This document shows, in pieces, positions 31,619 through 39,172 of a stretch of DNA of 64,000 nt. The notes below the pieces were generated by a model, which was not told where the DNA came from, ran no database searches, and saw only the letters and a program-made list of their open reading frames with translations. Within the stretch, counting starts at the first letter, position 1; the number at the start of each line of letters is the position of its first letter. The translations under genes and the position numbers were made by a program. The stretch is from JAVKFY01 sp040223615 (GTDB lineage Bacteria; Pseudomonadota; Alphaproteobacteria; GCA-2731375). The stretch covers positions 1 to 64,000 of the forward strand of contig JAVKFY010000081.1 of the NCBI GenBank assembly GCA_040223615.1, in the 5' to 3' direction.

Positions 31619-32767
31619 ATGGCGACCAAGTGGATTTCGCTGCCCCGCGTGGAGGGCAAGGCCTCGCGCCAGGCGCATGCCGACCTGCCGGAGGGCACCT
31701 ACGAGCGCGAATTCGGCAAGGAAGGCTTCTTCGGCCCGGCGACGCACCTCTATCACGGCAATCCGCCGACCGGCTGGATCGACTGGGAGGGCCCGCTGCG
31801 CCCGCGCGCCTTCGACACCGCCAAGCTGACGCCCGCGCACGCCAGCCCGTGCGACGCCGACCTGCTGCTGCACAACAAGGCGGTGCGGATGCGCATGTGG
31901 CGCTGCGCAGAGGACATGGACCACCTGGTGCGCAACGCCGACGGCGACGAGCTGATGTTCGTGCACACCGGCGCCGGCACCCTGTACACCGATTTCGGCC
32001 GTATGGCGTTCCGCGACGGCGACTACATCATGCTGCCGCGCTGCACGACCTGGCGGGTCGAGGTGAGCGAGCCGATCCAGGCGCTGCTGTTCGAGGCGAC
32101 CAACGACAGCTACCGCCTGCCCGACAAGGGCCTGATGGGCGAGCACGCGATTTTCGATCCGGCGGTGTTGGAATCGCCGCGCATCGACGACGGCTTCCTG
32201 GCGCAGCAGGGCCCGGGCCTGTGGAAGATCAAGGTCTGGGCGCGCGGCGACATCTCAACCGTCACCTATCCCTTCAACCCGCTGGACGCGGTCGGCTGGA
32301 AGGGCGACCTGGCGCCGGTGAAGCTGAACTGGCGCGACATCCGCCCGCTGATGAGCGCGCGCTATCACGTGCCGCCGTCGGCGCACACGACATTCCTGGC
32401 CGGCCGCTTCGTGATCTGTACCTTCGTGCCGCGCCCGTTCGAGAGCGACCCCGGCGCACTGAAGGTGCCGTTCTTCCACTCCAACAACGACTACGACGAG
32501 GTGCTGTTCTTCCACGCCGGCGACTTCTTCTCGAAGGACAATATCGAGGCCGGCATGATGACATTCCACCCCGCCGGCTTCCCGCACGGCCCGCACCCCA
32601 AGGCGCTGACCCGTGCCTTCCAGCAGTCCAAGCCGGAGACCGACGAGGTCGCGGTGATGATGGATACCCGCGACCCCCTGCTCATCGGCGACGGCGCGGC
32701 GAAAGTCGAGTGGGACGGCTATGTCGATAGCTGGGGCGCTGCCAATCAGCGCGAAGCGGCGGAGTAG
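31619..32767 (+). CDS. hmgA: homogentisate 1,2-dioxygenase (short form)
   Basis: Opens the ring of homogentisate to maleylacetoacetate. The 382-residue protein has a cupin core. FHSNNDYDEVLFFHAGDFF and MTFHPAGFPHGPHP provide the His/Glu ligand set seen in HGO, and an N-terminal cupin has ELMFVHTGAGTLYTDFG. It is about 50 residues shorter than the classical enzyme and belongs to the shorter bacterial group; the position between hpd and the fumarylacetoacetate hydrolase supports the role. The ATG at 31619 follows CCTAGGGAGA. A maleylacetoacetate isomerase gene is not seen in the cluster. Confidence 0.88.
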   Translation: MATKWISLPRVEGKASRQAHADLPEGTYEREFGKEGFFGPATHLYHGNPPTGWIDWEGPLRPRAFDTAKLTPAHASPCDADLLLHNKAVRMRMWRCAEDMDHLVRNADGDELMFVHTGAGTLYTDFGRMAFRDGDYIMLPRCTTWRVEVSEPIQALLFEATNDSYRLPDKGLMGEHAIFDPAVLESPRIDDGFLAQQGPGLWKIKVWARGDISTVTYPFNPLDAVGWKGDLAPVKLNWRDIRPLMSARYHVPPSAHTTFLAGRFVICTFVPRPFESDPGALKVPFFHSNNDYDEVLFFHAGDFFSKDNIEAGMMTFHPAGFPHGPHPKALTRAFQQSKPETDEVAVMMDTRDPLLIGDGAAKVEWDGYVDSWGAANQREAAE

Positions 32768-32772
32768 GGGCC

Positions 32773-33759
32773 ATGAAACTCGCATCGCTCCGCGCCGGCC
32801 GCGACGGCCGGCTGCTGGTGGTCAGTCGCGACCTGACCAAGGCCGCCGGTGTCAGCCACATCGCCAAGACCCTGCAGATGGCGCTGGATGACTGGGCGCA
32901 CATGGCGCCGAGACTCCAGGCCGTTGCGAACGACCTGAACGCCGGCAAGCTGGCCGACGCCTTCGACCTCGATGTCACCAAGCTCGCCGCGCCGCTGCCG
33001 CGCGCCTACCAGTGGGTCGACGGCTCGGCCTACGTGAACCACGTGGAACTGGTCCGCAAGGCACGCGGCGCGGAGATGCCGCCGAGTTTCTGGACCGACC
33101 CGTTGATGTACCAGGGCGGCTCCGACAGTTTCCTGGGGCCGCGCGACGACATCCTCGCCGGCTCGGAGGACTGGGGCATCGATTTCGAGGCCGAGGTCGC
33201 GGTGATCGTCGACGACGTGCCGATGGGCTGCCTGGTCGAGGACGCCGCCGCGCACATCAAGCTGGTGGTGATCTTGAATGACGTGTCGCTGCGCCTGCTG
33301 ATCCCCGGCGAACTCGGCAAGGGCTTCGGCTTCCTGCACGGCAAGCCGTCGACCGCTTTCTCACCGGTCGCGGTCAGCCCGGACGAGCTCGGCGATGCCT
33401 GGGACGGCGGCAAGGTCAACCTGCCGCTCAGGGTGGAATTGAACGGCGAACTGTTCGGGGCGCCCGAGGCCGGCGACGACATGACCTTCGACTTCCCGAC
33501 CCTGATCGCGCATGCCGCCAAGACCCGGCCGCTGTGCGCCGGCACCATCGTTGGCGCCGGCACCGTCTCCAATGTCGATCGCTCCAAGGGCTCCGCCTGC
33601 CTGGCCGAGAAGCGCATGCTGGAGACCGTCGACGCCGGCAAGCCGACGACCCCGTTCATGAGCTTCGGCGACCGCGTGAAGATCGAGATGCTCGACGCCG
33701 CCGGCCAGAACGTCTTCGGCACCATCGACCAGACGGTGGTGAAGTACGAGGGGCCCTAA
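32773..33759 (+). CDS. fumarylacetoacetate hydrolase family protein
   Basis: Last step of the pathway, cleaving fumarylacetoacetate to fumarate and acetoacetate. At 328 residues the metal-binding core has IDFEAEVAVIVDDVP, VILNDVSLRLLIPGE, GKGFGFLHGKPSTAFSPVAV, and a C-terminal CAGTIVGAGTVSNVDRSKGS segment. It starts 5 bases after hmgA and ends overlapping the converging DUF1971 gene by 4 bases. Context makes the fumarylacetoacetase role likely; the family also has decarboxylases and other hydrolases. Confidence 0.88.
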   Translation: MKLASLRAGRDGRLLVVSRDLTKAAGVSHIAKTLQMALDDWAHMAPRLQAVANDLNAGKLADAFDLDVTKLAAPLPRAYQWVDGSAYVNHVELVRKARGAEMPPSFWTDPLMYQGGSDSFLGPRDDILAGSEDWGIDFEAEVAVIVDDVPMGCLVEDAAAHIKLVVILNDVSLRLLIPGELGKGFGFLHGKPSTAFSPVAVSPDELGDAWDGGKVNLPLRVELNGELFGAPEAGDDMTFDFPTLIAHAAKTRPLCAGTIVGAGTVSNVDRSKGSACLAEKRMLETVDAGKPTTPFMSFGDRVKIEMLDAAGQNVFGTIDQTVVKYEGP

Positions 33760-34031
33760 CGCCAGAACTCGACGAAGAAGGTGGCATCCGCCTCGAGCGT
33801 GACGCAGTGCACTTCCTGCGGCGCGACCAGCGCGCGCTCGCCGGCCGTAAGGTTGATGACGCGGCCGGTGCGCGGCTCCTCGTAGCGCAAGGTGCCGGCC
33901 TCGACGTGGATCAGTGCCCACACGCCGGCCTTGGTGCTGTGCTCGGCCGTGAGCGCCGCCGGCACCGTCGCGGCCGTGAAGGTCGGCGTGCGGTGGTAGG
34001 GAGCGGTGCCGGGCGGTGGCGTGTCGGTCAT
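33756..34031 (-). CDS. DUF1971 (TehB/YeaR-like) small cupin-like protein
   Basis: 91 residues with a small beta-barrel: YHRTPTFTAATVPAALTAEH, then GVWALIHVEAGTLRYEE and GERALVAPQEVHCVTLEADA, which match the DUF1971 family. Family members bind small ligands or are found with tellurite resistance TehB; no enzymatic role is established. It ends on the fahA stop and lies 4 bases after the gene upstream of it, so it belongs to a minus-strand run with the hotdog and nucleoside hydrolase genes. Confidence 0.75.
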   Translation of the reverse strand: MTDTPPPGTAPYHRTPTFTAATVPAALTAEHSTKAGVWALIHVEAGTLRYEEPRTGRVINLTAGERALVAPQEVHCVTLEADATFFVEFWR

Positions 34032-34035
34032 CGGT

Positions 34036-34752
34036 TCAAAACGGCGAGCGGATCTCGATCCACAGCGACAGCGCCTTGGCGACGACCTGGCCATCGGGCG
34101 TGCTGACCGCTGTCCCCGACGTGACCTTGCGGCCGTCGCGCGCCGTCACCCAGCCGGTGACGACGTAGTCCTCGCCGGCGCGGACCTCGCCCTCGACCAA
34201 GCCGGTCATACGGCCGGTGAGGTACATCGTCGACCCTGAGATGCCGTTGCCGGCCGCGAAGCCGCCGGGGCAGTCCAGCGCGCCCCAGGCGAAGGCCGGA
34301 TCGAGCTTGCCGTCGGCGCCGGCGAAGGCTGCGTCCGGCCGCCACAACGCCGACACCAGCTGGCGTTCCGGCAGCCAGCCCGGATGCATGTTCAGGCCGA
34401 GATGCGCGGCCAGTCCCTTGCCGCAGACGAAACACTTGCCGTAGTCGGACTCGTACGGGCTGCCGCCGCGTGCCGTCGCCTCCACGGTCTCGTCCATCGG
34501 CGGCAGGTCCGGCACGTCGAGGTCGAGCGGCGCCGGCCGTGCCTGCGCGATCAGCTTGTCGCCGTGCAACAGCCGCCACTCATCGCCGTCGCGCACCACG
34601 TCCATCGCGGTCTCCAGCGGCGTCGGCGCGCGCAAAGTCACCTCCACCGGCCCGTTGCCGACGAAGGTCGCGAACCGACCCGCGACGTAGCCGCCGTTGC
34701 CCGAGTCCGGCGGGCCGCGATAGCGCGCGGGAATGGTCAGCGTCTCGGACAT
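34036..34752 (-). CDS. hotdog-fold thioesterase-like protein
   Basis: 238 residues. The pattern DSGNGGYVAGRFATFVGNGP, then VTLRAPTPLE, and a second half with CFVCGKGLAAHLGLNM, AWGALDCPGGFAAGNG and YLTGRMTGLVEGEVRAGEDY fits two hotdog domains of acyl-CoA thioesterase type. No catalytic residues can be assigned with certainty. The gene lies between DUF1971 and the nucleoside hydrolase, all on the minus strand with short gaps. Confidence 0.65.
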   Translation of the reverse strand: MSETLTIPARYRGPPDSGNGGYVAGRFATFVGNGPVEVTLRAPTPLETAMDVVRDGDEWRLLHGDKLIAQARPAPLDLDVPDLPPMDETVEATARGGSPYESDYGKCFVCGKGLAAHLGLNMHPGWLPERQLVSALWRPDAAFAGADGKLDPAFAWGALDCPGGFAAGNGISGSTMYLTGRMTGLVEGEVRAGEDYVVTGWVTARDGRKVTSGTAVSTPDGQVVAKALSLWIEIRSPF

Positions 34753-34774
34753 GCCGGGAACTCCTTGCGTCAGC

Positions 34775-35713
34775 TTACAGGGTGGCGATGCGGTCGATCA
34801 GCAGGTCGAAATAGCCGTCGGCGTCGATGCCGTTCATCACGGTACAGTTGGGCGCGCGCTTCGACGTGCCCCACCAGTCGACCACGGTCATGCCCACGGT
34901 CAGCGGCGAGCCGGTCTCGACTTCGACGTTGACGTGCTTGCCGGTGAACAGTTCAGGCTGCAGCAGGTAGGCGATCACCGTCGGATCGTGCAGCGGCGCG
35001 CCTTGCTGGCCGTACTTCTCCGAGTCGAACCGGTCGAAGAAGCCGAGCATGCCATGACAGGCCCGACCGGCGGGCGTGGCAATCGCGCCGAACCGCGCCA
35101 GCCGTTCGCGCGTGGTCAGTGCCTTGTGGGTCACGTCCAGCGGCATCAGCGTCATCTTGATACCGGCGGCGAACACCGCGTGCGCGGCGTGTGGGTCGAC
35201 GTAGATATTGAACTCGGCCGCCGGCGTGGTGTTGCCGCCCTCGAAGAAACCGCCGCCCATGGCGACGATCTCGCCGATGCGCTCGGCAATGGCGGGATGT
35301 TTGGTCAGCGCCATGGCGACGTTGGTCAGCGGGCCGAGCGTGCACAGCGTGATCGAGCCCGGTGGGTGAGCCATCACGGTGTCGATCAGCCAGTCGACGC
35401 CGTGCTGTTTCTGCAACGGCAGCGAGGGCGCCGGCAGGCCGGAGCCGTCGATGCCGGTCTTGCCGTGCACGTACTCGGCGGTTACCAGCGGGCGTAGCAG
35501 CGGTCGCGCGCAGCCGGCGAACACCGGCACGTCGTCGCGCCCGGCCAGTTCGACCAGCGCGCGGGCGTTGGACTGCGTGAGGCGCAGGGGCACGTTGCCG
35601 GCGACCGCGACCAGCCCCAGCACCTCCAGCTCCGCCTGCGAGGCCAGCGCCAGCAGGATCGCCAGCGCGTCGTCCTGGCCGGGGTCGGTGTCGATGATGA
35701 TCTTGCGGGTCAT
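34775..35713 (-). CDS. nucleoside hydrolase (inosine-uridine preferring type)
   Basis: Hydrolyses ribonucleosides to base and ribose. The 312-residue protein starts KIIIDTDPGQDDALAILLAL, the calcium-binding DTDPGxDD signature. It has the later TLGPLTNVAMAL, EIVAMGGGFFEGGNTTPAAE then FNIYVDP, and a final conserved histidine region (FDRFDSEKYGQQGAPLHDPT). Base preference cannot be inferred. It is cotranscribed with the amidase upstream (10-base gap). Confidence 0.9.
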   Translation of the reverse strand: MTRKIIIDTDPGQDDALAILLALASQAELEVLGLVAVAGNVPLRLTQSNARALVELAGRDDVPVFAGCARPLLRPLVTAEYVHGKTGIDGSGLPAPSLPLQKQHGVDWLIDTVMAHPPGSITLCTLGPLTNVAMALTKHPAIAERIGEIVAMGGGFFEGGNTTPAAEFNIYVDPHAAHAVFAAGIKMTLMPLDVTHKALTTRERLARFGAIATPAGRACHGMLGFFDRFDSEKYGQQGAPLHDPTVIAYLLQPELFTGKHVNVEVETGSPLTVGMTVVDWWGTSKRAPNCTVMNGIDADGYFDLLIDRIATL

Positions 35714-35723
35714 GTTGGCTGTC

Positions 35724-37136
35724 TCATAGCGGCGGCCGCCGCTCGGCCCAGGGCCGGGCGCGTTCCAGCAGACCGGCGATCTGCAGCAGCAGGCCGTCGC
35801 TGTCCCACGGGCCGACCAATTGCAGCGCCAGCGGCAGGCCGTCGCCGCCGAACCCGTTCGGGATGGTGATCGCCGGATGGCCAGTCAGGTTGAACGGATG
35901 CGTGTAGGGATACCAGTCCGCGCGCAGCGACTCCACGCGCTGGCCGTCGATCTCGAATGGGCCGAACAGCTCCTGCCTCTGGTCCACGGCGGTGCGCGAA
36001 AGCGTTGGCGTCACCAGCCCGTCGTACCTTTCGAACCAGCCGGCGAAGCGTTTGTAGAGCACGGAGCGGAAGCCCATCGCCTGTTGCAGCTCGACCGCGC
36101 CGAAGCCGCGGCCCTTTTCCATGCTTTCGACCAGGGTCGGGTCCATGCGGTTGACGAACGTCTCCGCGTGCGCGCCGAAGCGGGCGGCCCAGGCGGCGAA
36201 GGTCATCACCCGCCACATCGGCTCGGCGTTCTCGAACGGCTCGTCCAGCAACTCGACCTCGGCGCCGGCATCGGCCAGCGCCGCGACCGCCGCCTGCGAC
36301 GCGGCCAGGACATCCTCGGCCACGACCTCGTTGCCAAGACGCGGCGCCCACGCCAGCTTCAGGCCCTTGAGGTCGTCGCGTCGCGCCGGCGGGGCGAAGC
36401 CGGGCAGGCGCAGCGAATGCGGGTCGCTCGGGTCGGCGCCGGCCATCACCGACAGCATCAGCGCGGCGTCGTCCACCGTGCGCGTCATCGGCCCGAAATA
36501 GGCCAGGTTGTTGAACACATCCGGCGTCTGGTCGTGTGGCACCAGGCCGAGCGAGGCCTTCATGCCGACGATGCCGCAGCACGCGGCCGGGATGCGGATC
36601 GACCCGCCACCATCGGTGCCCAGCCCAAGCGGGCCGCCGCCGGCCGCCACCGCCGCCGCCGCGCCGCCGCTGGACCCGCCCGGCGAGCGCGAGGTGTCCC
36701 ACGGGTTGGCGGTCCAGCCGAATAGCGGCGTGTAGGTGATCGGCTTGTGCCCGAATTCCGGCGTCGCGGTCTTGCCGACCAGCACCGCGCCGGCCGCGCG
36801 CAGCCGCGCCACCGCGACCGCGTCCTTCGCCGGCACGTTGTGCTCGAACACGGCGGAGCCGAACGTGGTGCGCACACCCTCGGTATTCACCAGGTCCTTT
36901 ACGCTGAGCGGCACGCCGGCCAGCGGCCCGACGGTCTCGCCTTTGGCCAACCGCGCGTCGACGGCATCGGCCTCATCGCGGGCGCGCTCGGCGCAGACCG
37001 TGACGAAGGCGTTCAGCGTCGGCTCGGTCACCTCGATCCGCGCCAGCGCCGCGTCGGTGGCCTCCCGCGCCGAGACCCGGCGCGCGGCGATCACCGCCGC
37101 GAGCTCGGTCGCCGGCATGTAGTAGAGCTCATCCAT
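35724..37136 (-). CDS. amidase (amidase-signature family)
   Basis: Hydrolyses an amide, substrate unknown. The 470-residue protein has the Ser-Ser-Lys triad regions PLSVKDLVNTEGVRTTFGS (Lys), DTSRSPGGSSGGAAAAVAAG and LGTDGGGSIRIPAACCG (cis-Ser and nucleophile). The C-terminal HPFNLTGHPAITIPNGFGGD is standard. It lacks GatA-specific context (no gatB/gatC), so a catabolic amidase is likely. The frame runs on upstream, but the ATG at 37136 gives the family N-terminus. Confidence 0.9.
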   Translation of the reverse strand: MDELYYMPATELAAVIAARRVSAREATDAALARIEVTEPTLNAFVTVCAERARDEADAVDARLAKGETVGPLAGVPLSVKDLVNTEGVRTTFGSAVFEHNVPAKDAVAVARLRAAGAVLVGKTATPEFGHKPITYTPLFGWTANPWDTSRSPGGSSGGAAAAVAAGGGPLGLGTDGGGSIRIPAACCGIVGMKASLGLVPHDQTPDVFNNLAYFGPMTRTVDDAALMLSVMAGADPSDPHSLRLPGFAPPARRDDLKGLKLAWAPRLGNEVVAEDVLAASQAAVAALADAGAEVELLDEPFENAEPMWRVMTFAAWAARFGAHAETFVNRMDPTLVESMEKGRGFGAVELQQAMGFRSVLYKRFAGWFERYDGLVTPTLSRTAVDQRQELFGPFEIDGQRVESLRADWYPYTHPFNLTGHPAITIPNGFGGDGLPLALQLVGPWDSDGLLLQIAGLLERARPWAERRPPL

Positions 37137-37163
37137 GGCGGCAGTGTACGGGCCGGCGCGAAC

Positions 37164-37197
37164 AAGAAAAAGCGGGTCGCCCGGGGAAGGCGACCGC
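37164..37197 (-). terminator. intrinsic terminator after the HD-domain gene
   Basis: On the minus strand GCGGTCGCC (37197-37189) pairs with GGCGACCCGC (37181-37172), with a single bulge, and is followed by a run of T (37171-37166). It lies 86 bases after the stop of the HD-domain gene, between it and the amidase. Confidence 0.6.
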
Positions 37198-37282
37198 CGC
37201 ATGGAACCAGCTTGTCGGAACCTGGCAAGGGGTAAGCATCGGTACGCTGACCGAAGGCCCAGTTTGCCGCAGTCGCCGTGGT

Positions 37283-37741
37283 CTAGCTGTGTCCCGCCGG
37301 TGGCAACGATGCGGCGGTCAGGTGTCGGTAGGCCTTCAGGTAGCGGGCCAGCCGCTTCTGCTCCTTGCCGGTGACCTGGGTGAGCCGGCGTACATTCATG
37401 TTGTCGTCCAGATCGGCGAGCTTGACCTGTCGGGCCAACGGATGGGGGGCCAACCGGCCGATGTAGTCCTCGTAGGGTTCGTCGGCCGGATGGGTCATCA
37501 GGGCCACCACCTCCACCGCCTCGGCCGGCAGGTCGAGCGCCTCGATGTCGGCCATGCTCACGTCCTCGCAGTCCTCGACCACGTCGTGCAGCACGGCAGC
37601 GATGCGGCAGACATCGTCCTCCATCTGTCCCATCACCCGCAGCGGGTGCAGGATGTAGGGGCTGCCGGCCTTGTCGACCTGACCGGCGTGCTTGGTGACC
37701 GCGAAGGCAATGGCCCGTTCCAGGGCGGCGGCGTGGCTCAT
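37283..37741 (-). CDS. HD-domain phosphohydrolase (SpoT/RelA hydrolase-like)
   Basis: 152 residues, a stand-alone HD domain similar to the hydrolase half of SpoT. It has FAVTKHAGQVDKAGSPYILH then PLRVM, the metal pair in IAAVLHDVVEDCEDV (HDxxED), and LARQVKLADLDDNMN. It could hydrolyse (p)ppGpp or another nucleotide (a small alarmone hydrolase), but this is inference. The ATG at 37741 follows AAAGGGGG. It is divergent from osmC. Confidence 0.8.
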   Translation of the reverse strand: MSHAAALERAIAFAVTKHAGQVDKAGSPYILHPLRVMGQMEDDVCRIAAVLHDVVEDCEDVSMADIEALDLPAEAVEVVALMTHPADEPYEDYIGRLAPHPLARQVKLADLDDNMNVRRLTQVTGKEQKRLARYLKAYRHLTAASLPPAGHS

Positions 37742-37801
37742 GACACATCCCCCTTTCGAGAGGCAGACTGACGCCCAGTATCGGGCTTGAAGGAGTTCAC
37801 A

Positions 37802-38251
37802 ATGGCCGACCCGCACGTCGCAACCGTCAACTGGCGGCGCGACACCGACAGCTTCGCGGTACGCGAGTACAACACGACCTACCACATTGCCTTCGACGGC
37901 GGCGCCAGCTTGCCCGGTTCGACCGCGCCGGCGCTGGGCGGCGATCCGTCTTGCGTCGATCCGGAGGAGGCTTTCGTTGCGGCATTGGCCGGCTGCCACA
38001 TGCTGTCATTCCTGTACTGCGCCGCGCGAGCGGAGGTGGTGGTCGACGCTTACGAGGACGCCGCCGAGGGCTACATGACCAAGGCGGAGGACAAGCTGCC
38101 CTGGGTCTCCAAGGTCACGCTGCGGCCGAAAGTGACGCTGGCCGATCCGGCACAGGCCGACCAGCTCGAACGGCTGCACGAGAAGGCGCACGCGATGTGC
38201 TTCATCGCCCGCTCGGTGAAGAGCGAGGTGACGATCGAGCCGGCGGCCTAG
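37802..38251 (+). CDS. OsmC family peroxiredoxin-like protein
   Basis: 149 residues, OsmC/Ohr fold. The two redox cysteines are in ALAGCHMLSFLYCA and KAHAMCFIARSVKSEV, and Arg/Glu support residues are present. It probably reduces organic hydroperoxides in the cytoplasm. The start ATG at 37802 has AAGGAG upstream. The stop overlaps the end of the converging RTX gene by 4 bases. Confidence 0.88.
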   Translation: MADPHVATVNWRRDTDSFAVREYNTTYHIAFDGGASLPGSTAPALGGDPSCVDPEEAFVAALAGCHMLSFLYCAARAEVVVDAYEDAAEGYMTKAEDKLPWVSKVTLRPKVTLADPAQADQLERLHEKAHAMCFIARSVKSEVTIEPAA

Positions 38252-39084
38252 AAGACGAAGTCGCCGGCGTCGACCTGGGCCGGCTGCACGCCGGACGGGA
38301 TGATCGCGGTGCCGCCGCTGCCGACATCGATCCGCGTGCCGAGCGGCACCGATTGAATCAGGAGTTCGGCGAAGCTGGCGCCGGGGATTGAGATCAGGTC
38401 GGTGCCGTTGGCGAAGTCGGTGATGATGTCGGTGCCGTGTCCGTCGGCGAAAACGAACACGTCCGCGCCCGCGCCGCCGATGTGAAAGTCGTCGGCCGGC
38501 CCGCCGATCAAGGTGTCGTTGCCGCTGCCGCCAATCAGGGTGTCGAAGCCCTGCATGCCGAGGAGCAGGTCGTCGCCGTCACCGCCGGTTAGAAAGTCGA
38601 TGCCGCCCTGGCCGCGCACGGTGTCGTTGCCGGCACCGCCGTCGATGGTGTCGGAACCGGAATTGCCGTTCAACACATCGGCGCCCGCGTCGCCGTTGAT
38701 GCTGTCATTGTCGGCGCCGCCGAAGCCCAGGTCGTCGTCATTGCCGCCGGCGATGACATCGTTGCCGGGCTGGCCCTTCAGCGTGTCGTCGCCGGCGCCC
38801 CCGGAAAGGCTGTCGTTGCCCCGGTTGCCCATCAGGCTGTCGTTGCCGGCGCCACCGTCCAGCGTATCGGCCCCGTCCAGGCCCCAGATCCGATCGTTTC
38901 CACCCAGGCCGATCAGGTCCTCGGCGGCGCTGGTGCCCACCAGGGTCTCGGAACCGGCTGTACCGATGAGTGGCTCGGTGGCAGTTCGCAAACCCGCGGT
39001 GGCGGCGTCGCCGCGATGAGCGGTATCGAAGGCGGTGGAGAGTTCCCGCGCGGTGGACGCAACCTGAGAAACCATCGTCGGCAC
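38248..39084 (-). CDS. RTX-type calcium-binding protein, small
   Basis: 278 residues, probably exported by a type I system: no N-terminal signal peptide. From residue about 45 to 225 it consists of RTX nonapeptides (GGxGxDxLx type: GGNDRIWGLDGADTLDGGAG and GGAGNDTVRGQGGIDFLTGG), forming calcium-filled parallel beta rolls. The end (TDFANGTDLISIPGASFAEL, then DFVF) is the usual C-terminal secretion region. No enzymatic domain is present. Its C-terminal 130 residues closely parallel those of the neighbouring upstream RTX gene, so the two are tandem paralogues. Confidence 0.85.
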   Translation of the reverse strand: MPTMVSQVASTARELSTAFDTAHRGDAATAGLRTATEPLIGTAGSETLVGTSAAEDLIGLGGNDRIWGLDGADTLDGGAGNDSLMGNRGNDSLSGGAGDDTLKGQPGNDVIAGGNDDDLGFGGADNDSINGDAGADVLNGNSGSDTIDGGAGNDTVRGQGGIDFLTGGDGDDLLLGMQGFDTLIGGSGNDTLIGGPADDFHIGGAGADVFVFADGHGTDIITDFANGTDLISIPGASFAELLIQSVPLGTRIDVGSGGTAIIPSGVQPAQVDAGDFVF

Positions 39085-39172
39085 ACCAGATAACGCCCGC
39101 GATCCGAGCGTATTATGCTAGGTGCAAACCTGACGTCGCGCCGATGCGAAATGCGCCATCGCGCCCGGCCGG